The position numbers and the translations under genes were made by a program. Below, one piece after another: positions 11,154-19,263 of a stretch of DNA of 64,000 nucleotides. Numbering within the stretch: the stretch's first letter is position 1; the number at the start of each line of letters is the position of its first letter. Below the pieces are notes generated by a model. That model did no database searches, had not been told where the DNA came from, and saw only the letters and a list, made by a program, of their open reading frames with translations. Source of the stretch: Desulfovibrio piger (GTDB taxonomy: Bacteria; Desulfobacterota; Desulfovibrionia; Desulfovibrionales; Desulfovibrionaceae); contig NZ_LT630450.1 of assembly GCF_900116045.1 (NCBI RefSeq), positions 1,121,001-1,185,000 on the forward strand. The letters run 5' to 3'.

Positions 11154-11735
11154 CTAGATGCTGATCTGGGCGCCCAGCAGCTTGACGAAGGCGGCGATCC
11201 AGGCCGGATGCGCGGGCCAGGCCGGAGCCGTGACCAGGTTGCCGTCCACCACCGCGTTGCTGGCCGTGGCGTTGAAGTCATGCCAGGTGGCGCCCGCGGC
11301 CACCACATCGGGCTTGACCGCCGCATAGCAGGTGCAGGTGCGGCCCTTGAGGATGCCCGCGCTCACCAGCAGCTGGGGGCCGTGGCAGATGGCGGCGATG
11401 GGTTTGCCGGCGGCGTCGAATTCACGCACGATCTCCAGCACGCGCTCGTTGAGGCGCAGGTATTCGGGCGCGCGCCCGCCGGGCACCACCAGACCGGCAT
11501 AATCGGCCACATCGACCTTGTCGAAGTCATGGTTGATGGCGAAGTTGTGGCCGCGCTTCTCGCTGTAGGTCTGGTCGCCCTCGAAGTCATGGACGGCCGT
11601 GCGCACGAAGTCGCCGGCCTTTTTGCCCGGGCAGACGGCGTGGACTTCGTAGCCCAGCATCAGCAGCATCTGGAAAGGCACCATCACTTCGTAATCTTCC
11701 ACATAATCGCCGGCCAGCAGCAGAATCTTTTTCAT
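11154..11735 (-). CDS. DJ-1/PfpI family protein (deglycase/protease-like)
   Basis: 193-aa cytoplasmic protein of the class-I glutamine amidotransferase-like DJ-1/PfpI group. Visible marks are [18 protein letters not shown] at the start and the nucleophile elbow [10 protein letters not shown] with its Cys. Members act in stress protection (glyoxalase III, protein or nucleotide deglycase, chaperone); the precise activity is not readable. The ATG at 11735 is taken rather than an upstream in-frame ATG because AGGAG precedes it and it matches the family start. The gene is transcribed divergently from the FmdB gene across a gap with an 18-bp perfect palindrome over its likely -10 box. Confidence 0.88.
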   Translation of the reverse strand: MKKILLLAGDYVEDYEVMVPFQMLLMLGYEVHAVCPGKKAGDFVRTAVHDFEGDQTYSEKRGHNFAINHDFDKVDVADYAGLVVPGGRAPEYLRLNERVLEIVREFDAAGKPIAAICHGPQLLVSAGILKGRTCTCYAAVKPDVVAAGATWHDFNATASNAVVDGNLVTAPAWPAHPAWIAAFVKLLGAQISI

Positions 11736-11807
11736 CGTGACACTCCTGTGCGGCAAGGCGTCCCGCCCCGACAAAGAAGCCGGGCCCGCTCTTGCCATCG
11801 TTCATAT

Positions 11808-11825
11808 GCTGCTTATATAAGCAGC
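11808..11825. promoter_or_regulatory. 18-bp perfect palindrome, candidate operator
   Basis: GCTGCTTAT/ATAAGCAGC is perfectly self-complementary. It covers the TATATA box of the proposed leftward promoter, so a dimeric repressor bound here would block it. The regulator is unknown. Confidence 0.6.
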
Positions 11826-11841
11826 GGAACGTTACAGACAA
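11814..11841 (-). promoter_or_regulatory. Candidate sigma70 promoter for the DJ-1/PfpI gene
   Basis: On the minus strand, TTGTCT (11841-11836) is followed after 16 bases by TATATA (11819-11814), inside the palindrome. Confidence 0.5.
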
Positions 11842-11937
11842 GAGGCAGGCCGGAGCTTTTCCGTCCCGGCTGCCTGCCGATACACCTCACTGTCCCGCGG
11901 CCCCGGTCGCGGCCCCAAACATGGCAAGGAGTGCTCC

Positions 11938-12231
11938 ATGCCCCTGTATGATTTTGTCTGCCCCGCCTGCGGGGCCCGGTTCGAGGAGCTGGCGTTCGGC
12001 GACGAAACGCCCGCCTGTCCCCAGTGCGGCCATGCCGAGACCCAGCGCCAGATGAGCGTGCCCAGCCCGCTCAAGACCGGCGCCTTCCCCTTCAAGCCCG
12101 GCCCGGTGCATCCGCTGGCCTCCAGGATGGGCAAGGGCCTTGCCGGTTGCGGTCAGGCCGGCGGCTGTGGCAGCGCCCCCGCCGCGCCCGGCTCCGGTTC
12201 CGCCTGCGGCGGCAACGGCAAGTTCTCCTGA
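11938..12231 (+). CDS. FmdB-type zinc ribbon protein
   Basis: 97 aa. The first 40 residues are a zinc ribbon of the FmdB (CxxC_CxxC_SSSS) family: MPLYDFVCPACGARFEEL followed by CPQCG. The tail is Gly/Ala/Ser/Cys-rich (CGQAGGCGSAPAAPGSG), as usual for this family. The first FmdB was named in connection with formamidase regulation, but the general role is unknown. AAGGAG precedes the ATG. It lies just upstream of the yicC operon but has its own short hairpin after it. Confidence 0.88.
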   Translation: MPLYDFVCPACGARFEELAFGDETPACPQCGHAETQRQMSVPSPLKTGAFPFKPGPVHPLASRMGKGLAGCGQAGGCGSAPAAPGSGSACGGNGKFS

Positions 12232-12317
12232 GCCTAGGCTCCGCGTCTCCTGTCAGGAGGCGTCCATCGTTGGAACGCGCCTTCCGCGGCATGTATCCGG
12301 CCGCGCGGGCGCGTTCC

Positions 12318-12346
12318 TTGCATTATGGAGCTGCTTGGCCTATTCT
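12318..12346 (+). promoter_or_regulatory. Candidate sigma70 promoter of the yicC-gmk-pyrF-recJ operon
   Basis: TTGCAT, a 17-base spacer, then TATTCT, about 30 bases before the yicC start. The surrounding bases are locally AT-rich. Confidence 0.6.
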
Positions 12347-12376
12347 TTCGGAATATTTTCACTTCAGGGGGATATT

Positions 12377-13255
12377 ATGCTGCGCAGTATGACCGGCTTC
12401 GGCCGCTGCCTGGTAGAGAGCGAAGGCTTTACCCAGCAATGGGAAGTCAAAAGCGTCAACAGCCGCCATCTGGACCTCAAATGGCGCCTGCCCATGAGCG
12501 TGCGCAGCCTTGAGCCGCGCCTGGAAAAAGTGGTGCGCCGCTTCGCCTCCCGCGGCCGCGTGGACATCAGCCTGACCCTCCAGTACACCGGCGGCACCGG
12601 CCCGGCGCCGCGCTTCGACGCCATGCAGGCCGACGCCATGCTGGACAGCCTGAAAGAACTGGCCGCCCGCCGCGGCGAGACCTTCACCCCCGACTACAAC
12701 GCCCTGCTCGCCCTGCCCGCTCTGTGGGGCGATGCCGGTGACGAAGTGGACGAGGGCCTGACCCTGGCCCTGGAAGAAGGTCTTTCCCTGGCCCTGGAGG
12801 ACTGGAACGACGCCCGCGCCGCCGAGGGCCGCGCCCTGGCCCGCGACATGCATTCCCGCATCCTGCGCATGGAGGAATGGACCGGCCTCATCGCCGAGCG
12901 CGCGCCCGAGATCAAGGAAGAGCGCGCCGCCGTCATGCGCGAACGCCTCAACGAGGCGCTGGAAGCCGTCAACGGCCTGGACGAGAACCGCTTCCTGCAG
13001 GAGATCACCATCCTGGCCGACCGTCTGGACGTCACCGAGGAGCTGACCCGCCTGCATACCCACCTTGCCCGTCTGCACGAGCTGCTGGATGCCGGCAAGG
13101 ATGCCGGCCGCCGCCTGGACTTCACGCTGCAGGAATGCTTCCGCGAGATCAACACCTGCGGCAACAAGATCCCCGACGTGCAGCTTTCGCGCATGGTGGT
13201 CGATTTCAAGAACGAACTGGAAAAGTGCCGCGAGCAGGTCCAGAACCTCGAATAG
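12377..13255 (+). CDS. yicC: YicC family endoribonuclease
   Basis: 292-aa cytoplasmic protein. The start MLRSMTGFGR and the C-terminal block REINTCGNKIPDVQLSRMVVDFKNELEKCREQVQNLE are diagnostic of the YicC family (YicC-N plus DUF1732). YicC is a metal-dependent endoribonuclease linked to small-RNA decay. AGGGG precedes the ATG at 12377; an in-frame opening further upstream lacks support. It leads an operon with guanylate kinase, a common pairing in bacteria. Confidence 0.93.
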   Translation: MLRSMTGFGRCLVESEGFTQQWEVKSVNSRHLDLKWRLPMSVRSLEPRLEKVVRRFASRGRVDISLTLQYTGGTGPAPRFDAMQADAMLDSLKELAARRGETFTPDYNALLALPALWGDAGDEVDEGLTLALEEGLSLALEDWNDARAAEGRALARDMHSRILRMEEWTGLIAERAPEIKEERAAVMRERLNEALEAVNGLDENRFLQEITILADRLDVTEELTRLHTHLARLHELLDAGKDAGRRLDFTLQECFREINTCGNKIPDVQLSRMVVDFKNELEKCREQVQNLE

Positions 13256-13328
13256 CCGGCGGTATGCCGTCACGGTCGTCCGACACTGAGCTCCGCGGGC
13301 CCCGCCTGCGGAAGGAGATTTTGACATC

Positions 13329-13946
13329 ATGAACAGACTCGGCATCGCGCTGGTCATCAGCGCGCCCTCCGGGACAGGGAAGACCACGCTCATCAAGCGC
13401 CTGCGCAAGGAATTCCCCACCTTCGGCTATTCCGTCTCCTGCACCACCCGCGCCCCCCGCGACGGCGAAGTGGACGGCAGGGACTACCATTTCCTGAGCC
13501 GCGAGCGCTTCGTGGAGCTGCGCGACCAGGGCCATTTTGCCGAATGGGCCGAAGTGCACGGCAACTTCTACGGTACGCCCCTGCCCCCCGTGCGCGAGAT
13601 GCTGGCCAAAGGCCAGGACATCCTGTTCGACATCGACGTGCAGGGTGCCGCCCAGCTGCGCAAGAACATGCCCGACGCCCGCTTCCTCTTCATCCTGCCG
13701 CCCTCCGTGGAAGAGCTGGAACGCCGTCTGCGCGGCCGCGGCCTGGACAGCGAGGAAGTCATCCTGCGCCGCCTGGCCAACGCCCGTGCCGAGATGCAGG
13801 AAGCGCCCCACTATGATGCCCTCATCGTCAATGACGACCTGGACACGGCTTACGACCACCTGCGCGCCGCCTACCTGGCCGCGACCCTGGCCCCCCGCTG
13901 CCGCCCCGGACTGGTGGAGGCCCTGAACAACGGACACCTCCTTTAA
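13329..13946 (+). CDS. gmk: Guanylate kinase
   Basis: 205-aa enzyme that phosphorylates GMP to GDP with ATP. The P-loop is SAPSGTGKTT (about 11-20). The GMP-binding stretch VSCTTRAPRDGEVDGRDYHF (about 36-55) is complete, and FDIDVQGAAQLR follows. Length is standard. GGAAGGAG lies upstream, with slightly long spacing to the ATG. It stands 73 bases after yicC in the same operon, and pyrF follows 12 bases later. Confidence 0.97.
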   Translation: MNRLGIALVISAPSGTGKTTLIKRLRKEFPTFGYSVSCTTRAPRDGEVDGRDYHFLSRERFVELRDQGHFAEWAEVHGNFYGTPLPPVREMLAKGQDILFDIDVQGAAQLRKNMPDARFLFILPPSVEELERRLRGRGLDSEEVILRRLANARAEMQEAPHYDALIVNDDLDTAYDHLRAAYLAATLAPRCRPGLVEALNNGHLL

Positions 13947-13958
13947 GGAAGAAGAACG

Positions 13959-14651
13959 ATGGCTGCCCAACTCATTGTCGCTCTGGATCTGCCCCGCAAG
14001 GAAGACGCTCTCGTCCTGGCCCGCGAACTGCAAGGCGCCGTGCCCTGGTGCAAGGTGGGCATGGAACTGTTCACCCTGGCCGGCCCGGACATCATCCGCG
14101 AACTGCACGACCTCGGCTTCCATGTCTTCCTGGACATGAAATTCTACGACATCCCCCACACCGTGGCCCAGGCCGTCAAGGCCGCTGCCGCCGCCGGTGC
14201 GGAACTGCTGACCCTGCACTGCCAGGGCGGCGAGCGCATGTGCAGCGAGGCCCGTATTGCCGCCGACAGCTACGGCAGCAAGGCTCCCCGGCTTTTCGGC
14301 GTCACGGCCCTGACCAGCTTCGGCCCCGGCGAGATGCCCGGCATCAGCGCCGATCCCTCGGACTTTGCCCTGGAGCTGGCCGGCAAGGCCCGCGGCTGGG
14401 GCCTGGACGGCGTGGTCTGTTCCGGCCATGAGGCCGCCCGCATCAAGGCCTCCTGTCAGGGGCTGCGCTGCCTGTGCCCCGGCATCCGTCCCGCGGGCGC
14501 CGATACCGACGACCAGCAGCGCATCATGACGCCCGCCCGTGCCGTGCAGGCCGGCGCCGACTTCCTGGTGGTGGGACGTCCCATCCTCAAGGCCCCCTCG
14601 CCCGCCGGGGCCGCCCGTGCCATCCAGGCCGAGATGCAAGCCGCCGTCTAA
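13959..14651 (+). CDS. pyrF: Orotidine 5'-phosphate decarboxylase
   Basis: 230-aa TIM-barrel enzyme for the last step of UMP synthesis. The LIVALDLPRKEDAL start, the catalytic block FLDMKFYDIPHTVA (about 50-63, with the D-K-D charge network) and the phosphate-gripping end CPGIRPAGADTDDQQRIMTPARAVQAGADFLVVGRPI are all present. AAGGAAG precedes the ATG. The gene is within the yicC-recJ operon. Confidence 0.97.
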   Translation: MAAQLIVALDLPRKEDALVLARELQGAVPWCKVGMELFTLAGPDIIRELHDLGFHVFLDMKFYDIPHTVAQAVKAAAAAGAELLTLHCQGGERMCSEARIAADSYGSKAPRLFGVTALTSFGPGEMPGISADPSDFALELAGKARGWGLDGVVCSGHEAARIKASCQGLRCLCPGIRPAGADTDDQQRIMTPARAVQAGADFLVVGRPILKAPSPAGAARAIQAEMQAAV

Positions 14652-14661
14652 AGGAGACAGC

Positions 14662-14760
14662 ATGACAGCCAGCCCCCTTCCTGCCCTCTTCCGCACCCCA
14701 GTCACGTCCCGTCGCCGCGGCATGCGGCGTCGTACGTCCGTCGTGGAGGTGGCGGCATGA
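14662..14760 (+). CDS. 32-aa basic small ORF between pyrF and recJ
   Basis: A short ORF begins at an ATG preceded by AAAGGAGACAGC, the strongest ribosome site in this operon. It ends in TGA overlapping the recJ start (ATGA at 14757). The peptide is basic in its second half (TSRRRGMRRRTSVVEVAA) and has no known domain. RecJ itself has no separate ribosome site except GGAGG inside this ORF, so translation of the small ORF probably couples to recJ. It may be a leader peptide or a functional small protein; the sequence alone cannot tell. Confidence 0.5.
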   Translation: MTASPLPALFRTPVTSRRRGMRRRTSVVEVAA

Positions 14761-16487
14761 AGCGCTGGCTGTTCCGTGAGCCCCCCGCCGGTTCGCCGCC
14801 GCGCGGTCTGGCCCGTGAGCTCTCCATCTCGCCCCTGCTGCTGGACATCCTCTGGCGGCGCGGCCTGGACAGCCCCGAGGAGCTGGACGCCTATCTTTCC
14901 GCGCGTCTGCCCGATCTGGTGCCGCCGTCCCGCTGGCCCCAGTTCCCGCAGGCGGCCGAGGTCATCAGCAAAGCCCTGCTGGACGGCAAGAAGCTGGCCG
15001 TCTGGGGCGACTATGACGTGGACGGCATCACGTCCTCCACGCTGGTGCTGGACGTGCTGGAAGCCCACGGTCTGGAAACCCTGTGGCATGTGCCCGACCG
15101 CCGCAGCGAAGGCTACGGCCTGAACGTCCCGGCCATCGAGGCACTGGCCGCCCAGGGCTGCGGCATCCTGCTCACCGTGGACTGCGGCATCTCCGATGTG
15201 GCCGCCGTGGCCCGCGCCCGCGAGCTGGGCATGACCGTGGTCGTCTCCGACCATCACCTGCCGCCGCCGGAACTGCCCCCGGCCGACGCCATCTGCAACC
15301 CCCGCCTGGGCCCGGAAGACGACATGCCCTGCCCCCATCTGGCCGGTGTGGGCGTGGCCTTCTTCCTCATGGCCGCCGTCAACGCGGCCCTGGCCCCGCA
15401 CACGGGCCGCCGCTTCAAGATGGACAGGGTGCTGGACCTGGTGGCCCTGGGCACGCTGGCCGACGTCATGCGCCTGGGCGGGCAGAACCGCATCCTCGTG
15501 CGCGGCGGGCTGGACAAGCTGGCCGAGGCCGCCCGTCCCGGCATCGCCGCCCTCAAGACCGTGAGCGGTTCCGACGCGGCCGCCCGCCTCAACGCCGGAC
15601 AGGTGGTCTTCCGTCTGGCGCCGCGCATCAATGCCGCCGGACGCATGGGTGCGGCCGATACCGCCCTCCGGCTGCTGCGCAGCAAGGATCATGTGGAGGC
15701 CCTCCGCCTGGCCCGGCATCTGGATGCCCTCAACACCCAGCGCCGCGAGGAGGAGGAACGCATCTGGGCCGCCGCCCGCGAGCAGGCCCGCCGCCAGCTG
15801 GAGCAGCGCCAGCGCCCGGCCCTGGTGCTCTACGGCGGGGACTGGCACCCCGGCATCGTGGGCATCGTGGCCTCGCGCATCGTGGAAGAATTCTACCGGC
15901 CCACCATCATCCTCTGCGACGACAACAATATGATGAAGGGCTCGGGCCGCTCCATCCGCGAGTTCGACCTGTACGCCGGGCTCCAGAAGACGGCCCATGT
16001 GCTGGCGGGCTTCGGCGGTCACAAGCTGGCCGCGGGCGTGCGCCTGGAACCCAACCAGCTGGAGCGTTTCCGCGAGGCTTTCGAACAGGTCGTGGCGGAC
16101 GAACTGGGCGGGCAGCCCCTGACCCCGGCCCTGCTGCTGGAATGCGAGCTGGATTTCCAGCAGGCCTCGGATTCCGCCTTTTTGCAGGAGCTGGAACTCA
16201 TGCAGCCCTTTGGGGCGGGCAATGCCGAGCCGGTCTTCGCCTCCCCGGAACTCACCGTGGTGGACCGCAGCCCCCTGGGCTACAGCGGCGACCATGTGCG
16301 CCTGCGCCTGAAGGACAGCGCCAGCGGCATCACCCTCATGGCCAAGGGCTGGAACATGGCCACGGCCTTCCCGCCCTCTTCCGTGGGCTCGCGCATCCGT
16401 GTGGCCTACACGCCGCGCCTGGACTACTACCGGGGCGTGGCTTCCATCGATGTGGGCATCAAGGACTGGCAGCCCGTGGCCGACTAG
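14757..16487 (+). CDS. recJ: Single-stranded-DNA-specific exonuclease RecJ
   Basis: 576-aa DHH-family 5'-3' exonuclease for recombination and mismatch repair. Catalytic motifs are intact: WGDYDVDGITS (about 83-93), VDCGISD (about 142), SDHHLPPPE (about 163) and the DHHA1 block GSGRSIREFDLYAGL plus FGGHKLAAGVRLE (about 395-425). A C-terminal OB-like domain carries LMQPFGAGNAEPVF. Length is at the family norm. The start overlaps the small ORF stop. Confidence 0.95.
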   Translation: MKRWLFREPPAGSPPRGLARELSISPLLLDILWRRGLDSPEELDAYLSARLPDLVPPSRWPQFPQAAEVISKALLDGKKLAVWGDYDVDGITSSTLVLDVLEAHGLETLWHVPDRRSEGYGLNVPAIEALAAQGCGILLTVDCGISDVAAVARARELGMTVVVSDHHLPPPELPPADAICNPRLGPEDDMPCPHLAGVGVAFFLMAAVNAALAPHTGRRFKMDRVLDLVALGTLADVMRLGGQNRILVRGGLDKLAEAARPGIAALKTVSGSDAAARLNAGQVVFRLAPRINAAGRMGAADTALRLLRSKDHVEALRLARHLDALNTQRREEEERIWAAAREQARRQLEQRQRPALVLYGGDWHPGIVGIVASRIVEEFYRPTIILCDDNNMMKGSGRSIREFDLYAGLQKTAHVLAGFGGHKLAAGVRLEPNQLERFREAFEQVVADELGGQPLTPALLLECELDFQQASDSAFLQELELMQPFGAGNAEPVFASPELTVVDRSPLGYSGDHVRLRLKDSASGITLMAKGWNMATAFPPSSVGSRIRVAYTPRLDYYRGVASIDVGIKDWQPVAD

Positions 16488-16510
16488 CACGCGCCCACCA
16501 TAGTGCCGAA

Positions 16511-16543
16511 GGGCCTTCTTCCCCTGCGGAAGGGGCCTTTTTC
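16511..16543 (+). terminator. Intrinsic terminator after recJ
   Basis: CTTCTTCC and GGAAGGGG form an imperfect stem around a CCTGCG loop, followed by CCTTTTTC. Confidence 0.5.
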
Positions 16544-17023
16544 GTTGCTGCTCCCGGGTAGCGCGTCCCCCGCCCCCCTCTTCCCCTCTGCCGCGGCCCC
16601 CCACGGGCTGCGTGTCACGGGCAGCTGCGGCCCTCCCGGGCTGCCGCCCCGGCCCCGCCTCCGCGACATCGCCGCCAGCGTGCGCAGGCGCCCTTCCCCC
16701 TCCCGGACGGAACTCGCCCCTGCCCTGTGCATGTCTGCCCGCTGCCATGAAATCCCCGGAAATTTCCTTCCGCATCCTTCACAGAATCCATTTGAGGCTT
16801 ACCCTTTGAACACGGCAGCCCCAACGGCAGACCAGGGAACGCCTCCCGTGCCCGGGCATCGCCGTTGCGGCCCGGCCCTCCCGCCTGACCTCCTGTTCCG
16901 GCAGACAGTCAGGGACAGGCAGCACGGCCGCCCGCGGCACCGTCCGTCCCGCGAGACACGGGGGCCGCGCCGTACCTTCAACAGATGACACGCCGGGATC
17001 GCCCGGCTTTTCAGGAGTTCGTC
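16544..17023. other. Intergenic stretch without recognisable gene
   Basis: About 480 bases of GC-rich sequence between the recJ terminator and the unknown 334-aa gene. Open frames here have no credible start sites or family resemblance. I see no promoter with good matches. Confidence 0.6.
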
Positions 17024-18028
17024 ATGATGCAGCCCGAAGAGCTGTCCGCGTACAAGGAAAGCGTCCTGCAGGACATCGCCCAGGCCCAGCGCGTGGGCGC
17101 CGACGAGAACGCCATCACCGCCCTCATCAGCCAGTACCCGCTGGATCAGGCCCTGGCCGCCCGTCTGGCCCGCTGCTACGGCCCCAAGGGACTGGAGAAT
17201 TTCAATCTGGACGGCATCGATGTGGCCGCCCTGCCCTCACAGCAGAAGCACGTCAAGGAACCCGACCAGAGCGTGCTGCAGCAGGTCTGGGAAGAGCATG
17301 TGGCCCTGGTCATGGATCAGGTCTGCCGCATGTCGCCCGAATATCTCGATCTGGAACGGGAGACCCGTCTGGACATCCTGCTGCTGGAACAGGCCCGCGC
17401 CGGGAACAACCTCCAGGCCATGCTGGGGCTGGAGATCCTGCATGTGGCCGAAGACCTGAACCTGGCCATGCAGGAGGCCGAGGCCGCCGAAGCCGGTCAT
17501 GCCGCCGGGCAGCCCGGGGCCTGCAAGATGGCCGCCTTTGCCCGCAAGATCATCCACAGTCTGGAACGCCAGCGCGAGAGCCTGGAACAGGCCGCCGAGC
17601 TCCTGCCCCTGGTCTGTGATGCCCAGGCCTATGCCGCCGCTGCCCAGACCTATGCCCGGAACAAAAAAGACAAGGACGGCCTGCCCGAAGACGGTTTCCG
17701 CCAGACCATGCAGGCCCAGCGCCAGTCGCTGGAAGCCGCCGCGCGGGACTGCACCACGCCCTGCCTGGGCGATCTGTTCACCGCCCGCCACCGCAACCTG
17801 GCCACGGCGGAAGAGATCTACATCCGCATGCAGCGTCAGGCCCTCAACGGTCTTTCTTCGGTGACCCGGGCCGAGGCCCTGGCCGACAGCCTCTTCCCCT
17901 GGCTGGCCGCTACCCTGGAAGACATCATGGGCAACGAGCTCCACGCCGGTCTCAAGGACACGGCCGCCGCCCGTCTGGACGGCATCCGCCAGCTGCTGGC
18001 CGATATGGAAGCCGAAGAGCTGCAATAA
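17024..18028 (+). CDS. Uncharacterised 334-aa alpha-helical protein
   Basis: I do not recognise this family. The protein is soluble, has no signal peptide, and is rich in Ala, Gln, Glu and Leu, with long predicted helices (for example around 140-230, LEQARAGNN...LERQRESLEQAAELLP). This suggests a helical bundle or coiled coil. Four Cys are scattered without a metal motif. CAGGAG precedes tandem ATGs at 17024/17027, preferred over an in-frame ATG at 16985. It stands alone. Codon use matches its neighbours, so it looks like a genuine lineage gene. Function unknown. Confidence 0.75.
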   Translation: MMQPEELSAYKESVLQDIAQAQRVGADENAITALISQYPLDQALAARLARCYGPKGLENFNLDGIDVAALPSQQKHVKEPDQSVLQQVWEEHVALVMDQVCRMSPEYLDLERETRLDILLLEQARAGNNLQAMLGLEILHVAEDLNLAMQEAEAAEAGHAAGQPGACKMAAFARKIIHSLERQRESLEQAAELLPLVCDAQAYAAAAQTYARNKKDKDGLPEDGFRQTMQAQRQSLEAAARDCTTPCLGDLFTARHRNLATAEEIYIRMQRQALNGLSSVTRAEALADSLFPWLAATLEDIMGNELHAGLKDTAAARLDGIRQLLADMEAEELQ

Positions 18029-18036
18029 AGGGATGC

Positions 18037-18109
18037 GGAGGAAGGAGCCCCTTTTTGAAAAAGGTCTCTCCTTCCCCCTCAAACTCCCCCATCCCTGCCA
18101 AAAACTTTT
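18037..18109 (+). repeat. Hairpin plus pyrimidine-tract intergenic repeat
   Basis: GGAAGGAG (18040-18047) pairs with CTCCTTCC (18068-18075), with an inner CCTTTTTG/AAAAAGG stem. A C/T-rich tract and CCAAAAACTTTT follow. The 17-base core at 18074-18090 recurs exactly, inverted, at 35652-35668. The hairpin could also terminate transcription. Confidence 0.65.
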
Positions 18110-18350
18110 GGCCGGATGACTGGCAAGGTCCCGCGTTGCGCAGGCTGTGCGCGACTCACCGTCCCCGGCATGATACGGGAAGGGGAAGAACGTTGCCCGG
18201 CATGATGGCAAGAAGGGCTGCTCCCCGGCACGAGGCGCCTTGCCGCCGCGCATGCGATGCGCCAGGCGACAGGATCAGGCCCGATACGGGGCGCCCTCCG
18301 GCGCGCATACGAGATGCCGGTGCGCCACCCTTTTTTTGATTGCTCATGAA

Positions 18351-18397
18351 ACAGGGCCTGCCTCCCCGGGAAAGGGAGGCAGGCCCTGTTTTTTTAT
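18351..18397. terminator. Strong bidirectional terminator
   Basis: ACAGGGCCTGCCTCCC and its exact complement form a 16-bp stem around a short loop, then a run of seven T residues on the plus strand. It separates the unknown 334-aa gene from the converging Sel1 gene. Confidence 0.85.
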
Positions 18398-18458
18398 CCA
18401 TCTGACTCCAGCTGCGGCATACTGTCTTGCCGCAGGATGGTGGCGGGCGGGAAAAGGT

Positions 18459-19115
18459 CTACGGCTTGGGATACTGGCGGATGTGCGAGAAGATGCTGCC
18501 GTCCCGCTCCAGCCCCTGCCGGGCAGCCTTGGCATACCAGAGGGCGGACTCCGCGGCATCCTGCGGCACGCCGAAGCCCACTTCATAACAGGCGCCCAGG
18601 AAGCGCTGGGCCTGGCCATTGCCCTGTTCGGCGGCACGCTTGGCCCAGTCGAAGCTCTGTTCAGGGTCCTTGGTCACCAGTTCGCCGTCGGCGCAGATCA
18701 GCGCCATGTTGAACTGGGCCTCGGCATAGCCGCTTTGGGCCGCGCGCTGCATCCACTGCAGATAGCCGCTGGTGTCGCGCGGCACGCCCGCACCGGAGCG
18801 CAGCATGTAGGCCACCAGGGTCTGGGCTTCGGCATCGTTCTGCTCCGCCGCCAGCATGTACCATTTGAAGGCCGTGGCCAGATCCTGGGGGACGCCCAGA
18901 CCGTTCTCGTAGCAGCGGCCCAGCAGCACCTGCGAGCGGGCATCGCCTTCCGTGGCCAGGGGCTGCAGCAGGCGCAGCGTTTTCTTGTACTGGCCGATAT
19001 TGTAGGCCGTCCAGGCCTCCTGCCAGGTCTTGTCCGCCTTGCTGTCCGCGGCCACGGCAGGGAGAGCGCTCACCAGGGCAAGGCCCAGCAGGCCTGTTGC
19101 GAGTATCTTGTTCAT
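18459..19115 (-). CDS. Secreted Sel1-like repeat (TPR) protein
   Basis: 218 aa with a clear signal peptide (MNKILATGLLGLALVSALPAVAA, cleavage near 23). Four to five Sel1-type repeats follow, for example QVLLGRCYENGLGVPQDLATAFKWYMLAAEQ and RFLGACYEVGFGVPQDAAESALWYAKAA. Sel1 repeats are protein-interaction solenoids; secreted ones often act in envelope or stress functions. No partner is indicated. AAGGAG precedes the ATG. It is transcribed divergently from the molybdenum-hydroxylase accessory gene. Confidence 0.9.
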   Translation of the reverse strand: MNKILATGLLGLALVSALPAVAADSKADKTWQEAWTAYNIGQYKKTLRLLQPLATEGDARSQVLLGRCYENGLGVPQDLATAFKWYMLAAEQNDAEAQTLVAYMLRSGAGVPRDTSGYLQWMQRAAQSGYAEAQFNMALICADGELVTKDPEQSFDWAKRAAEQGNGQAQRFLGACYEVGFGVPQDAAESALWYAKAARQGLERDGSIFSHIRQYPKP

Positions 19116-19230
19116 GATTTCTCCTTGCGTGCCGTTTCCTTTGCCGGCATCAGGCCGGGGCACGCGTGCAGGCCAGCATACGCCGCCCCCCGGCGGGACA
19201 CAAGCGTCCCGTCCTGTCATCCCCCTGCCC

Positions 19231-19259
19231 TTGACGACTGGCCCGGCAAGATGCATTTT
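19231..19259 (+). promoter_or_regulatory. Candidate promoter for a possibly leaderless transcript
   Basis: TTGACG, 17 bases, then CATTTT. The expected start of transcription falls at or within a few bases of the ATG at 19264/19267, and no ribosome site is present. Confidence 0.4.
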
Positions 19260-19263
19260 TGTC

